Assembly (NCBI RefSeq): GCF_000372725.1
Contig: NW_005200250.1
Coordinates: forward strand, 773,721 to 837,720
Origin: Emiliania huxleyi CCMP1516
Lineage: Eukaryota > Haptophyta > Isochrysidales > Noelaerhabdaceae
Direction of reading: 5' to 3'
Length of the DNA stretch: 64,000 bases
Part shown: in pieces, positions 1 to 11,180 of the stretch
Numbering within the stretch: the first letter of the stretch is position 1
Layout of the letters: the number at the start of each line of letters is the position of its first letter
Notes under the pieces: model-generated
Seen by the model: the letters and a program-made list of their open reading frames with translations, nothing else
Database searches by the model: none
Told to the model about the DNA's origin: nothing
Made by a program: the position numbers and the translations under genes

Positions 1-89
1 CCGGCCGAAGCTGTGCCACCAGCCCGAGCGGCGGGAGCTCCTCGACCCCCCCGCCGCTGGCACCGCCGCCCTCCGCACCGCATCCTCCC

Positions 90-163
<74 letters not shown>

Positions 164-1568
164 CTCATCGACAGGGCGGATCGGCACCGTCGCCCGGCGC
201 AACGCCGCCTCCGCCTCGCGCTGCAGCGTGATCGCCGCCGCCATCTCTGCGATCTCGCTCTCCACCTGCTCACACCCACCGCTGTGAAGAGACGCCGTCC
301 ACACCCTCGCCACCCTCGGCCAGCTCCGCCCTCCCACCTCTGCCTCGCAGGTCGGCGTCCTCTCGCGCGAGCGCAGCATGGCCGCCCTCGCCTCGCCCCT
401 CCGCCCCTGCTCGAGCAGCGGGCTGGGCGGTGAGCTCTGCGGATGCGAGCCTCGGCAACACCTCGGCCGCACCTCGGCCGCACCTCGGCCGCACCTCGGC
501 CGCACCTCGGAGCACATCTCGGCACAATCTCGCGTCTCGGCACAATCTCGCGTCTCGGCTGCTCGACGAGCAGCAATCTCGGCGAATCTCGGCGAATCTC
601 GGCTCGTCACGGCTCGTCTCGGCGCCTGCTCGAGCAGCCAGCGCGGCGACTCTGGCATAAAGGCCATCCCCACCAGCTGCACAACCGCGGGCACGGCCGC
701 CAGACCGAGCATGTACCGCCAGCCCGCCTACCACTCCTCCCGGCGCCGCGGCTGAGGCAACTGCTAACGCCTCCCCTCCTCGCGCGCCGCAACCCCCCCC
801 CCCCCCCCGGGTCACCGGCACGAGGGCGAAGGAGCCGTCGACGAGGCCCGCGAGGACCTACGGTTGGCTCCAGGCAGCTTCCGGGAAGGTTCCAGGAAGC
901 TGCCTCGACGAGGCCGCGCGAGCACCTGCCCGCTAACAATGCACACGTTGTTGAGCGCGACGAGCTTGCCGCGCATCGCGGTCGGCGCAACCTCGGCGAT
1001 GAACATCGGCACCGTCCCCGAGGAGAGGCCGACGGCCACCTATCCACGCTGCACCGTGTGAGGGAGGTGGCCTCGGCACCGCCCGAAGAGGAGAAGGGGC
1101 GGCGGCGGCCCCGACGATGACCCGGCCGAGGACGAGCGTGCCAAACGAGGCGGAGGCGGCCATGAGGAGGGCGCCGAGGGTGAAGGTGGCCGAGCCGAGG
1201 AGGATGGTCGGGCGCCGCCCCAGCCGCATATTTATCGGGCCCGAGGCGAGCGAGCCGAGCGCGGCAAAGAGGATGGTCGACGAGACGACCGCCTCCAGCT
1301 CGACGGCGCCGAGGCGAAAGCGCTCCTTGAGGAGGAGGGAGGCGCCCGAGATGACGCCGGTGTCGTACCCGAAGAGCAGACCGCCCAGGCACGAGAGGAA
1401 GATCAGCCAGTAGAGGAAGCAGCGGCCGCTGCAGAGGCCGCTGGAGAAGCCCAGCAGCGCCTCGCCGTCGTTGAGGCTGCTGACACGGCGAGCTGCTACT
1501 TCCGGCTGCCCCGCCTGGCTGACGGAGATGCCGCGTAGGCTGCCGGACACCGCGCGGCGGGCGGGCAT
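1..1568 (-). CDS. MFS sugar/inositol transporter, partial (cut by left edge)
   Basis: Major facilitator of the sugar-porter family, expected to carry a hexose or polyol across a membrane. Exon 1 (1568-1110) holds TM1 with the motif [12 protein letters not shown], then the loop RLGRRP between TM2 and TM3. Exon 2 (1039-926) has [19 protein letters not shown], the family TM4-TM5 signature. Further exons are 857-816, 727-626 ([13 protein letters not shown] and [10 protein letters not shown]), 406-338 and 265-1. All introns (1109-1040, 925-858, 815-728, 625-407, 337-266) keep phase. The last exon runs out of the window through a GGC/CCG microsatellite encoding polyglycine, so TM7-12 are not seen. 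Introns begin with copies of the following exon; the first and fourth use GC donors. Start is the first ATG before TM1. The substrate cannot be told. Confidence 0.85.
92..163. repeat. CCG/GGC trinucleotide microsatellite
   Basis: A nearly pure CCG run of about 24 units. Read on the minus strand it is in frame with the transporter exon and would encode a polyglycine tract in the central cytoplasmic loop. Confidence 0.9.
407..625 (-). repeat. Long intron built of CTCGG-type short tandem repeats
   Basis: Intron of the sugar transporter, 219 nt, about three times the usual 70-nt intron length here. It contains runs of the units CTCGGCCGCAC, CAATCTCGCGT and GAATCTCGG. Its minus-strand start copies the downstream exon (both read CTGCTCGAGCAGG across the junction), and the donor is GC. 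Confidence 0.7.
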
Positions 1569-3293
1569 CAGCGGCTCGGCCAGGGCCGCCGTGGTCGACG
1601 GGCGAACTTTACGATACGGGCAGGGCGCAGCACCTGCAAAAGAAATCCCGGCGCGCGAGCGACAGAAAGGCGCAATATATCTTGCTTGATAGCCCCGACC
1701 GAATCGCGCGAGGGAGGGTCGTAAAAGAAATTTACCTAGAAGACTTGTGCTGCGCGTTTTCTTTCTTTATTTACTAGGCACGGGACTGGCGCGCACTGGC
1801 ACTAACACAGGTACACCTGGTAAAGAATTTTACAAAAAAAGTGCAGAAGAGGGGGGGGGGGGTACGAGTTGGCGGGACGAGTTGGAGCGCGAGGCGAGGG
1901 CGGCGAATTGGCACAGAGCTCAGAGCCGACCAGTCGATTGCCGTGGGCGTGGCCCGTGGTACTGCGTTCGCTGCCGCTGGCTGCTGCCTGCCGCCGGGCT
2001 GCCGCTGGCTGCCGGGCGCCCGCCGCAAATGGAAGACGAGGACTACGTGGTGGCGTCGGCCGCGGGAGCCGCTGGCACACGTCACACGAACGAGGTGCTC
2101 GCCCCTCCGCTGCGACGCGGTGAGGCACAGAGAAAGAATGGAGAGCCGAGCGCGCATCGGCGCATTGTGCCATCGCGTTGCGGTCAGGGCCTCGGCGACG
2201 GAGAGCGGGGCGGAGGAGGATGAGGCCGGTACCATTTTGTGTAGGAACGTAGGGGCGGAAAACTAACTAGAAAGAAAGCAGACGAACCCATGAGGGATGG
2301 GGCGGCGAGAGGAGTAAAAGAATTTCGCCTGGACAACACTCGGCACGGGAGTATTGGAATAATACGTCCTATCATTCACAGCTGCAAGCCCGCCTGAGTG
2401 GGCAATCAGTTTTTGCTATCATTCACAACCCGCCTGAGTTCGTGGGGCCGAGCTTTGCTTTGACATCGAGCAGGCTCTGCCCTGGCCCTCGCCCCTGCCC
2501 CTCCGCTGGCCAGCGAAAGCGACTCCCGCTCCCATCCCACTCACACGTGCGTCGACGCTGCTTCGTGGGCGCCTGCGCCCCCTCCACTCGTAGACCACAC
2601 GCCTCTCCCACCGACGCACAAACGCAAGCAAGCAGCGCCCCAACACATGCCCCGCCACTGTCACACACCATCCCCGGCGCAAATTTGGGGCGGCGTCTTC
2701 GGCGGCGCGCGCAATGCTTCGGTCTTCCTGGCAGCCGGGATCAATCCATCCACGATCCACCAATCCCGACAATTCGAAAGGATTGACGGCGCTCATCTTC
2801 CCACTACGAGAGATTCGCTCTTCTGTCGACGGCCGCCGCCCTTGCTGCCGCCCTCGCCGCCGCCGTCCTCCCCCCTCCCTCCTCACCGCCACCGCTGCAG
2901 CCGCCCGGACGCCGCCCGCGCCCCCGCGCCGCCGCTCGTACCGCGGCCTCCGCAGCCTTTACCGCCGCCGCCCTCCGCCGCCCTCCGCAACCCTCCGCCG
3001 CCGCCGCCTTCTTCTAGGGACCGCCGCCTCCGCCTGTCCGCCTCCTCTGCCAAACCGCCTCCTCCTCTGCCGTCATTTTCGTTTATCAGCCCCTTCGTCG
3101 CCGAGCGTCCTACCGCCCCCTGCTGCCGCGTGTCCATGCCCTCTTGAGCCCGCTCCCCGCACATAGAGCCCTCGCAGGCTCATCGACTTTGTCCCCCGCC
3201 CCCTCCCCTCTCATTCCAGACCCCGTACATCTCCACAATGCGCATATAGCTGTTTGTGCATTCCATCATGCAGCGGCCGTGCTGACGCTCACC
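1569..3293. other. Intergenic, upstream regions of two divergent genes
   Basis: No convincing gene. It lies between the transporter start (-) and the tyrosinase start (+). It holds one copy of a dispersed element core (CTGGCGCGCACTGGCA near 1785-1800, followed by ACACAGGTACACC). A pyrimidine-rich stretch at about 2820-3140 gives only proline-rich translations with no ATG-led domain and is probably promoter or 5' UTR of the tyrosinase gene. Confidence 0.6.
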
Positions 3294-5882
3294 ATGGTCG
3301 TCGCAGGTTCATCGATGACGCTCTACATACGCTGGTTTGCTTTGGCGGCCCTCGCGGCCGGGTCGCTCTCTGCGTCGGTGTGCGCGCCCACGCCAGACCC
3401 CTCGTGTCGGAATCGCGCATCGCCCAGCGCTCCTCACGCCCCTCGTCAGGTGCAGGACCAAGACGGGGTCGGGGCGACCGATCGCACTCCCATGTTTTCT
3501 CCGACCAACCTCATGTTTTCGGGTTTGCCCCCGCCGGACCCCGACCCGCCCAACCCGCCCAAACCATGGGAGTGCCCCGTGCACAAGTTCCCAGAATACG
3601 ACTTCAAGAAATGCTCCTGCCCTCCTTGCAAGAAAAACGCTGACGGTCGCTGGCACTCGACTGGGAACCCCAGCGGCACCGCCGCCGACCTGCCGTTCCC
3701 CCGGGTGCGGAGAGAGTGGCGCGAGCACACCGAGGATGAGATCGACAGGTACGCGTGCGCTCTCAACGTCATGAGCACCATCTCGACCGAGGCTGGACGA
3801 AAGTGCTACGGCCGCACGTACGTCTACTTTCCCGACATTGTCATGAAGCACGCGTGCGTTGCATCGGACCCGCGCGGCGACCAGGGCCACCGCGGGCCAG
3901 AGTTCATGCTGTTCCACAAGTCGACGTTGCTGACCTACGAGGGGTCGATCCTCGCCATCGACCCGAAAATCGGCGCGATCCCCTGGTGGAACTTGCCGCT
4001 GGACAGCGCGCCTGTCCTCAACGTCGACGGGACTGTGAACGTCTCGGCGGGGAAGTACTACTGCCCTAACGCTTCCTCCCTCCCCTTCGGTGTGGGTTCG
4101 CCTAACGACGACCCTTCCGTAGCAAACCCGGGCTGTGACCCGGAGAAGTACATCTGGTCGGACACGTACTTCGGCGAGCAGCTCGGGTCCGGCCCGAACT
4201 ATGAAGTCACGAATGGGCGCTGGCGGTACCGGACGATGTCTCGCTGGGGCGACTTCGACACCACGTACTGGTCGCGGGATGACAAGCACGATGTCAACAA
4301 CGAGTGCATCGTCAACATGTGGACGAAAGTGCTACGACCAGTGCCCTCGACCGTTGGACGGACCATCATCAACGGCGTCGGCAAGGCCAGTAACATACTG
4401 TTTGGCGGGAGCGGGCGATCGCAGCAGGACTCCCTGATCCGGTACACGCAGCACGACTTTGACGCGTGCGCCAACTCCAACAACACGCGCAACTGGATCG
4501 AGTGGCAGAACTGCCAGGAGGAGAACGAGTTCGGCACCCTCGAAGGCGTGTACTGCCCGGATGAGAAGGAGACGTGCACGCAGCAAGACCTCAAGAAGGT
4601 TTACGCCCTGCACTCGACGACACATGACAAGCTGGGTGAGATTGGTGACGTGACGACCTCGCCGTCGGACCCCGCCCTCTTCTTCTCCTACCACGCCTAC
4701 ATCGACAAGAACTTCATGGCGTGGCAAGAGAGCATGATGGACACTGGGCGGATGACCGACCCTGTCAAAAAGGACCTTGGACATCACGACAAGAGCGACC
4801 CGCCGGACCTAACCAACAAGAACTACTTTGGCTACCCGCGCCAGGCAACCCACGAAGAATGGCTGGCCAATGTGGAGGCATTCGAGAAGGTTCCGTTCAT
4901 CGAGGGGATGGTCGAAGCGTCGAACCAGGGGATGGAACTGAGGGGCTACGTCAAGCCGGTCGAGGATTTCAAACACTTTGACTTGCAGCAGTGGATAGAT
5001 CTGCTTGGAATTCACCATGTTCACGCTGGCGTCCCCACCGATGATTCCGTGTACGACGGAGACTTGGCGCATCCCAACTTTCTTGGGCCAGCCTGCTCCA
5101 GCGCCACCAATGTCCTCTCCCCGGACTTTTGGACTTTGACCAACCCAAGCTTCTCGATGGAGAGCGGAAAGGCGGCTGCGGGGGCTGTTGGCGGCGGAGG
5201 AGGCGGCCCCCATCTCTTCAACCCCACCTTCTCGTTGGCGTGCACTTCGCCACAATGGCCGTCCCCCAAGCCTGGATCCCTGACCTACAACCTCACGCAA
5301 GGCGCCAGGACGCACTCCACGTTGGGCACTGTTATCTACATGACACAGTACCACGACACAAAGTACCGCCCCGATGGACTTCTCCGCGGCGACCAGGCCG
5401 TCCCAACCCTCCCGTGGATCCCAGGGACTCTCCTGCAAGACATCGCCAATGGCGGGATGCCGTTCCGCGACATCTTCCCCGGTTACGACGGAGGCAGGTT
5501 TGGGTACTCGAACAAGGAGATCATGGAGTGGGGCATGCCGTGCCGCAATGGCCGTGTGGTCAACGACACAGACAAGCCGTGCTCGCCTTACAGCTACAGC
5601 GCTGTGCAAAGGCCGTTTGACGAGATTATGAAATCCGACGCCTACTACACGGACCTCCACAATGGCCGCTACAGCGCTGGGAAGATAATCCCGGTGTGCA
5701 ACGTGTACAACACGAAGGGCGAGGCGTCCGTGCTGGCCACCCTGGGCAAACCGTGTCCGAACGAATGCGGCGCATGCTGCTGCGGGGAGCCGAACACGCC
5801 ACCCCCAGCGCTGGACCACGTTTGCCATTTCCCGCGCAGCGAGGATGGCACGGGCGACTGCAGCCTGTACACGCCGCCCTGA
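3294..5882 (+). CDS. Tyrosinase-like type-3 copper protein
   Basis: Single-exon protein of 862 aa. The first in-frame ATG opens a hydrophobic signal-like stretch (MTLYIRWFALAALAAGSLSA, residues 8-27), so it is probably secreted or vacuolar. The type-3 copper centre is readable: the CuA region has H186, H199 (DQGHRGPEF) and H208 (LFHKS), followed by IDPKIGAIPWWN as in tyrosinases; the CuB region has H440 and H444 (LHSTTHDKLG) and H467 (FFSYHAYIDKNFMAWQ). The family oxidises mono- or o-diphenols using O2. The protein is about twice the length of a minimal tyrosinase, with a roughly 350-residue C-terminal extension ending in a Cys-rich patch (CPNECGACCCGE). The substrate is unknown; a hemocyanin-like or cross-linking role is equally open. 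No introns are needed, unlike most neighbours. Confidence 0.85.
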   Translation: MVVAGSSMTLYIRWFALAALAAGSLSASVCAPTPDPSCRNRASPSAPHAPRQVQDQDGVGATDRTPMFSPTNLMFSGLPPPDPDPPNPPKPWECPVHKFPEYDFKKCSCPPCKKNADGRWHSTGNPSGTAADLPFPRVRREWREHTEDEIDRYACALNVMSTISTEAGRKCYGRTYVYFPDIVMKHACVASDPRGDQGHRGPEFMLFHKSTLLTYEGSILAIDPKIGAIPWWNLPLDSAPVLNVDGTVNVSAGKYYCPNASSLPFGVGSPNDDPSVANPGCDPEKYIWSDTYFGEQLGSGPNYEVTNGRWRYRTMSRWGDFDTTYWSRDDKHDVNNECIVNMWTKVLRPVPSTVGRTIINGVGKASNILFGGSGRSQQDSLIRYTQHDFDACANSNNTRNWIEWQNCQEENEFGTLEGVYCPDEKETCTQQDLKKVYALHSTTHDKLGEIGDVTTSPSDPALFFSYHAYIDKNFMAWQESMMDTGRMTDPVKKDLGHHDKSDPPDLTNKNYFGYPRQATHEEWLANVEAFEKVPFIEGMVEASNQGMELRGYVKPVEDFKHFDLQQWIDLLGIHHVHAGVPTDDSVYDGDLAHPNFLGPACSSATNVLSPDFWTLTNPSFSMESGKAAAGAVGGGGGGPHLFNPTFSLACTSPQWPSPKPGSLTYNLTQGARTHSTLGTVIYMTQYHDTKYRPDGLLRGDQAVPTLPWIPGTLLQDIANGGMPFRDIFPGYDGGRFGYSNKEIMEWGMPCRNGRVVNDTDKPCSPYSYSAVQRPFDEIMKSDAYYTDLHNGRYSAGKIIPVCNVYNTKGEASVLATLGKPCPNECGACCCGEPNTPPPALDHVCHFPRSEDGTGDCSLYTPP

Positions 5883-6317
5883 GGGCGAATGATCTGACTT
5901 CAGTCATCAGGGTGCCGAAAATGCCTTCAATGGCCATACACCCTCCGCCTCGTCCTACAGGAAATTCCATGACGTTCGACGAGTACTAGGATGGCATGTG
6001 CGAGCTCGGCGCGGGCATGAGACACAGAGCTGGACCTGATCCTGCATGAAGGACATGATAGAAAGCATGAAGCATTACATACGAAAGAGAGGCTCCACGA
6101 AAAAAAGAAATTAGACGCTGTGGCCGCGCCGCCGCGAGCTCAGGCGTCAGGGCCGGAGGGAGGCCCACAAGCCACATATGTTGCCTGTTGGCGCGGTCGG
6201 CCAGCATGCTGACGAATAAGGACGTTCTTCTTTTTCGGTTCTTGGTGTCTGTGTGTGAGAAAATTCTTTGTCCTCATGAGGATGTCATGACTCACACTTC
6301 ACACGCGGACGTGCTCT
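5883..6317. other. Convergent intergenic spacer
   Basis: 3' flanks of the tyrosinase-like (+) and thiolase-like (-) genes. No coding signal; no clear terminator or polyadenylation motif was recognised. Confidence 0.5.
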
Positions 6318-8070
6318 TCAATCCACCGGCTGCGCTAGAATCGCCACCGCCGAGTGCGAAAAGATACCGCCATTCCCGTACACGAGCGCCCGCCGCACGT
6401 CCCCCACCTGCCTCTGGCCGGCGGTGCCCAGCAGCTGGTCGCACGCCTGCCGGGCGCGGGGAGGGTCGGGGCTGGGGCTCTCGCAGCCTGTCTGCGCGGG
6501 GAGGGGTCGCGGGGCAGGTGTGTTCGCGCCTCGATGACGTTGTACATGGCGGGCACCTCCCACGGCGCGCCAAAGCCAAGCAAGCCTCCGTGCGTGTTGA
6601 CAGGCAGAACCTACGGGGTGGTGAGCCAGTGGCGAGCCAAGGACACGTCGGACGCGTCAGATGCGTGCTCTTCTCCTCTCCTCTTCTCCTCTCCTCTTCT
6701 CCTCTCCTCCATTCTCTTCTCTTCTCTTCTCTTCTCCTCTTCTCCTCTATGCTGCACCGACGGCTCGTACCCCTCCGCCTGCGTCGCCGCGTGCGCGCGC
6801 TCGACCCAGCGGCCGCCCTCCCCCTTGCGCGCAAGGCCGACCGCCTCGAGCGCACGCACGTAGCAGATCGGGAAGCAATCGTACAGGCCGAACCAGTCGA
6901 TGTCGCTCGGCAAGAGCTGCGCCTCGGAGTAGGCGGAGCCGGCGGCGTGCTCGCAAGAGAAGACCTCGTCGCTGATGCGCGGCGGCGGGTAGAGCGGCCC
7001 GCTCGCCTGGTAGTAGCACGCGCAGCCTTCATTCACCATGGCGGCGTAATCAAGGAGAGCGGGCCGCTCTCGCCTCTCCCCCCCCGAGCACGACGACGCC
7101 ACCCCGCGCGGCAAACGGGCCGAGCTGAGGGGAGGCGACGCCGCTCGGCGAAGAGAGCGCCTACGGCCCCGGACGTGTCGTGGACGTGTCCCGGATGCGG
7201 CGTGCGCAGCCAGACTGCGGCCGCGCGTCGTGGCCGAGCGTCGCGTCGATAAAGTTGGAGTCGGCGACGATGAAGGCGGCGCCGCCGTCCGCGCGGCGTG
7301 CGCACTCGAGCAGGTTGGTCGCGGGGGCGACCGGGCGCGAGGCGAGCACCTCGTCGAGGCTGAGGGGGGCCTGATCGCCGCTGGAGGCGTGAAGAGGCGC
7401 CGTGTCACACTCGCGCCATCGGGCCGAGGCTGAGGCGGCGCCTCGGTGAGGGAGAGCGGGTGGCGCATCGCCTGGCGCGACGCGAGGACCGGCACCATCG
7501 CCAGCTGCTCGCGCGTGAGGTCCGACTCCTACAGGGAGGCTCCATCTCTCCGAGGTCTCCTCACGTCGGCTGCTGCCCGCGCGTGGGGTCCGGCTCCTCC
7601 ATCTGCCACCGCGCCACCCGGTCGTACCCGTGAGGAATCACGGGCGACGGCAGCGAGCCGTCCGGATCGGCGCAGCCCGCGTCCGCGCGGCGGAGGAAGT
7701 CGGCCGTCGGCATCGACGAGACCGCGTCTCCCGCCACAACCGCTACCGCATTGCACCGCTCCACCCGAACCATCCGCGCCGCCTCGAGCAGCGCAGAGAT
7801 GGGACCCGCACCGCCCGTGTCGATGGTGCGCATGCGAACGCCACGGTGCGGCAGCATTCCGGTGGCGGTCGCGAGGGCGTGAGCGTGCATGAAGCGGTGG
7901 TGCGAGAGCGACGGCACCGCGACGAGACCATCCAGGTGCTTCATCGAGAGGCCGCTTGCCGAGAGAGCGAGGTGCAGTGCGCTCTCCATGAGCGACGAGG
8001 CGGACTGGCCGAGCGCGCCCAGCGGCGTGCAGCCGGTGCCAACGATGCGGACCGTGCGGCGAGGGCGCAT
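6318..8070 (-). CDS. Thiolase-fold (SCP2-thiolase-like) protein without the N-terminal Cys
   Basis: Exons, 5' to 3': 8070-7597, 7528-7442, 7349 to about 7215, about 7070-6758, 6610-6530, 6446-6318. The N-terminus reads RTVRIVGTGCTPLG, then TIDTGGAGPISALLEAA, where catalytic thiolases carry the nucleophilic Cys; here it is absent. Exon 4 has DIDWFGLYDCFPICYVRALEAVG, exon 5 PVNTHGGLLGFGAPWEVP with the conserved NxHGG, and exon 6 YGNGGIFSHSAV. These match the acetyl-CoA acetyltransferase-like proteins related to SCP2 thiolases that also lack that Cys. Activity is therefore uncertain; acyl-CoA binding is plausible. The 7596-7529 intron looks like GA-AG; 7441-7350 and 6529-6447 are GC-AG. The junction between exons 3 and 4 is not resolved. 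Confidence 0.8.
6611..6757 (-). repeat. Intronic CT-rich microsatellite
   Basis: Intron of the thiolase-like gene, 147 nt (about two 73-nt lengths), GT-AG. It contains runs of CTCTTCTCCT on the plus strand (6665-6750). Confidence 0.75.
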
Positions 8071-9560
8071 CGAACAGAACTCCTGTATTGCCTAGCCTCC
8101 CGTCGAGAGACAGTGAGCGCAGCTGAGAGAGGTTGCGACGCGAGCGGCGACGAGTTCGCGCCCCGGCGGAAGCAGCTGGGACTGGCGAGAAAAATCACCT
8201 TCGACTGGCGCGCACTGGCACTACACAGGTACACCACGAAAAAAGTGCTCTTGCGTTACGGCGGTAGTGATCTAATCACCCGAATGCCACGTTCGGATCG
8301 CTCCTCATCGCAAACCCTGTCAGCAGTTCACCCTCGGGTATGTTCGTAAGCGCTACACACTGAAAAAAGAAATGATCGCCCGCAACGCCATCCCCGCGGG
8401 GTGGCGCGAACAGCTTCAGCTTTTCTCGCCCGCTCTGCTGAGGGCGAGGCGCCGAGCTACGGTTCCAACGCTGCAGCACTCTCCCTCTATTCACAGCAGA
8501 GATGGCGACGCGTCCTTACGCGCGTCCTCGTCCCCACCTGCTTTGCTTCAACGTGCTGCCATGGAGCCAGCGGCGCCTCGCGCCATGATTCAATCGCCAT
8601 GGCCGGAGCGCTGTGGATCGCAAAGGCCCATGGGCCGCTGCGCAGGGCGGCACGCGCAGGCGCTACACAGATCAGAGCATTGGCGCCGAGAGCATTCATT
8701 TCCGCATTCAGTTGTCGTTGTTCTGTCGGCTCGAACAGCCCGTACAGCCATTCAGCGGCTGGTGGACGGCGCGCAGTCTCCACGCGGATCCGCATCTCGT
8801 GCACACCGCAAGGCGCCGCCACCACATGGACCAGCCCGATGGACTGTGTTTGTGGTCGGGGTGGACAGTTTGCTGTTCAGCGTATCATTGAGCAGGATGA
8901 GATGAGCGTCTAGTGGTGACGCGGGTAACGGGCGAGGTCCTGGGTGCAGAACCCGCCCTGACTCTGCCGATCCACTGGATGCGACTCAACTGCTGATACC
9001 GAACTTGTGCTGGCGGGCAGTGATTTGTGAGCGTATCGTTCAAGATTGGGGTCAGCCCACCCAACGGATGGCCGTTCGGTCGTACGACATTCGACTCGAC
9101 TGTGGACTCACTCCGTGCCAGTCGTCAGCCGCCAGTTCAACGCTCGCAATGCGGTATGAACGCGGTGTCCGCGGCGGTGAGCTGCGCAGTTGGTCATTGT
9201 TCTTCGTTGCAGAGTCTTTTCTCGCATTGCAGCCCACCAAGGCCCATCGACGGCCAGCGCCCAAGGTCTGATTGTGCCCCCGGCTGTGCGTCAGCAGCGG
9301 CTTCAGACAGGGCCTGCGCTTGAAGGGGATTTTACATTTACGGGCTCTGCCAGCAATGCGTGGAAGGCGACGCGACGGTTGAAGGGTACTGTCCAGAAGG
9401 GCACTGTCGCTCCGGGTCGGGCGACGGTGCCGCAGTGTCGCTCCGGGTCGGGCGACACTGCTCGCGGCGTCCGGGTCCTGCGCCTCCCGACGAGGTCGGA
9501 CGGCGTGGTATTCCGGCCGCCGCGCCTCGGTGACTGGCTGCCGTAGAAACCAGAAGTACG
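8071..9560. other. Gene-poor stretch with a possible small minus-strand ORF
   Basis: No gene I can defend. A second copy of the dispersed core CTGGCGCGCACTGGCA sits at 8205-8220. Minus-strand frames at 8825-8487 and 8494-8276 (ending FFFQCVALTNIPEGELLTGF) look mildly protein-like but have no recognisable domain and the second has no ATG. The stretch 9390-9520 is a prelude to the array that follows, with a module (GCGCCTCCCGAC to GTATTCC) repeated at about 10130-10170. Confidence 0.35.
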
Positions 9561-9670
9561 AGGGCGTTGTCCACCCTAAGATGGACGGAACTCGGAGGGC
9601 GTTGTCCACCCTAAGATGGACGGAATTCGGAGGGCGTTGTCCACCCTAAGATGGACGGAATTCGGAGGGC
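9561..9670. repeat. 35-bp tandem repeat, about three copies
   Basis: Unit GGAGGGCGTTGTCCACCCTA plus AGATGGACGGAATTC. ATGGACGG recurs at 9581, 9616 and 9651, exactly 35 bp apart. It leads directly into the next array. Confidence 0.9.
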
Positions 9671-10080
9671 GCTGTCAGGGTCCCCCTCGGGGAGCGACGG
9701 CGCCCGACCGTCAGGGTCCCTACGGGGAGCGACGGCTGAAGCGCAAGGGTACTGTCAGGGTCCCTTCAGGGAGCGACGGTGCCCTAATGTCAGGGTCCCC
9801 TCTGGGGAGCGACGGTTCGAAGGGCGCTGTCAGGGTCCCCCTCGGGGAGCGACGGCGCCCGACCGTCAGGGTCCCTACGGGGAGCGACGGCTGAAGCGCA
9901 AGGGTACTGTCGGGGTCCCCTCGGGGAGCGACGGTGCCCTACTGTCAGGGTCCCCCTCGGGGAGCGACGGTTCGAAGGGTACTGTCAGGGTCCCTTCAGG
10001 GAGCGGCGGTGCCGTACTGTCAGGGTCCCTCCGGGGAGCGACGGTTCGAAGGGTACTGTCAGGGTCCCCGCAGGGAGCGA
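9670..10080. repeat. Array of short hairpin units (GTCAGGGTCCC..GGGGAGCGACGG)
   Basis: About ten irregularly spaced copies of GTCAGGGTCCC-N3/4-GGGGAGCGACGG. Each unit holds a small inverted repeat (TCCCC..GGGGA). An isolated further copy lies at about 10270-10296. The ORFs through it are repetitive translation only. Confidence 0.8.
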
Positions 10081-10329
10081 TCGTACCGCAGCTGCGGCTA
10101 AAGGCCTGCGCTGCCCGCGGCATTCGAATGCGGCGCCTCCCGACTGAGTCGGCTCGCGTCGTATTCCAGCCAGAAGGGCGCTGAGACGAGATCGCGATCT
10201 CGGTCATCACGCCATCTAGACTTTAGCGAGGCGTGTGGCGCGCCGGCAGCGCCGCCGCCGTCTAAGGTACTGTCAGGGTCCCTTCGGGGAGCGACGGTGC
10301 TGCTGAGCGTCTGCTTGAACTGCTGTCGT

Positions 10330-11180
10330 CCCGCCAGAGTATATCTCGACTAGCTCTTCATCGAGAAGAGCGTCGACTCGTGCGCCGCCTCGTCGGCGGC
10401 GTGGCGGGCGGGCAGCTGGATGTGCTGTCGCCTCGCCATAGGATACCTCGACTAGCTCTCGATCGGCTAGAGCGTCGACTCGTGCGCCGCCTCGTCGGCG
10501 GCGTGGCGGGCGGGCGGCCGGATGTGCCGTCGCCTCGCCGGAGTATATCTCGACTCGCTCTACATCGGCTAGAGCGTCGACTCGTGCGCCGCCTCGTCGG
10601 CGGCGTGGCGGGCGGGCAGCTGGATCTGCTGTCGCCTCGCCGGAGTATATCTCGACTCGCTCTACATCGGCTAGAGCGTCGACTCGTGCGCCGCCTCGTC
10701 GGCGGCGTGGCGGGCGGGCAGCTGGATCTGCTGTCGCCTCGCCGAGTATATCTCGACTCGCTCTACATCGGCTAGAGCGTCGACTTGTGCGCCGCCTCGT
10801 CGGCGGCGTGGCGGGCGGGCAGCCGGATGTGCCGTCGCCTCGCCAGAGTATATCTCGACTCACTCTACATGGGCTAGAGCGTCGACTTGTGCGCCGCCTC
10901 GTCGGCGGCGTGGCGGGCGGGCGGCTGGATGTGCTGTCGCCTCGCCAGAGTATACCTCGACTAGCTCTCCATCGAGAAGAGCGTCGACTCGAGCGCCGCC
11001 TCGTCGGCGGCGTGGCGGGCGGGCGGCTGGATCTGCTGTCGCCTCGCCAGAGTATACCTCGACTAGCTCTCCATCGAGAAGAGCGTCGACTCGTGCGCCG
11101 CCTCGTCGGCGGCGTGGCGGGCGGGCAGCTGGATCTGCTGTCGCCTCGCCGGAGTATATCTCGACTAGCTCTACATACTC
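10330..11180. repeat. 102-bp minisatellite, about 8 copies
   Basis: GAGCGTCGACT recurs at 10368, 10470, 10572, 10674, 10775, 10877, 10979 and 11081, a 102-bp period (one interval is 101). Each unit contains GTATATCTCGACT, a GCCGCCTCGTCGGCGGCG inverted repeat and GGCGGGCGG(G)C. The period is a multiple of three, so all frames stay open on both strands; that is a consequence of the repeat, not evidence of coding. Confidence 0.92.

Noticed and set aside
13-231. Arg-rich plus-strand ORF
   Set aside because: Only the antisense reading of the CCG microsatellite in the transporter exon.
2647-3166. Overlapping proline-rich ORFs upstream of the tyrosinase gene
   Set aside because: Pyrimidine-rich DNA gives Pro/Arg/Ser in every frame; no ATG-led domain and no splice phase that joins them to the tyrosinase.
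7033-7305. Separate minus-strand ORF in the thiolase gene
   Set aside because: Intron and out-of-frame reading of thiolase exon 3; homology continues in the neighbouring frames.
10330-11180. CRISPR-like array
   Set aside because: The whole 102-bp unit is repeated with no unique spacers, and the locus is eukaryotic; it is a minisatellite.
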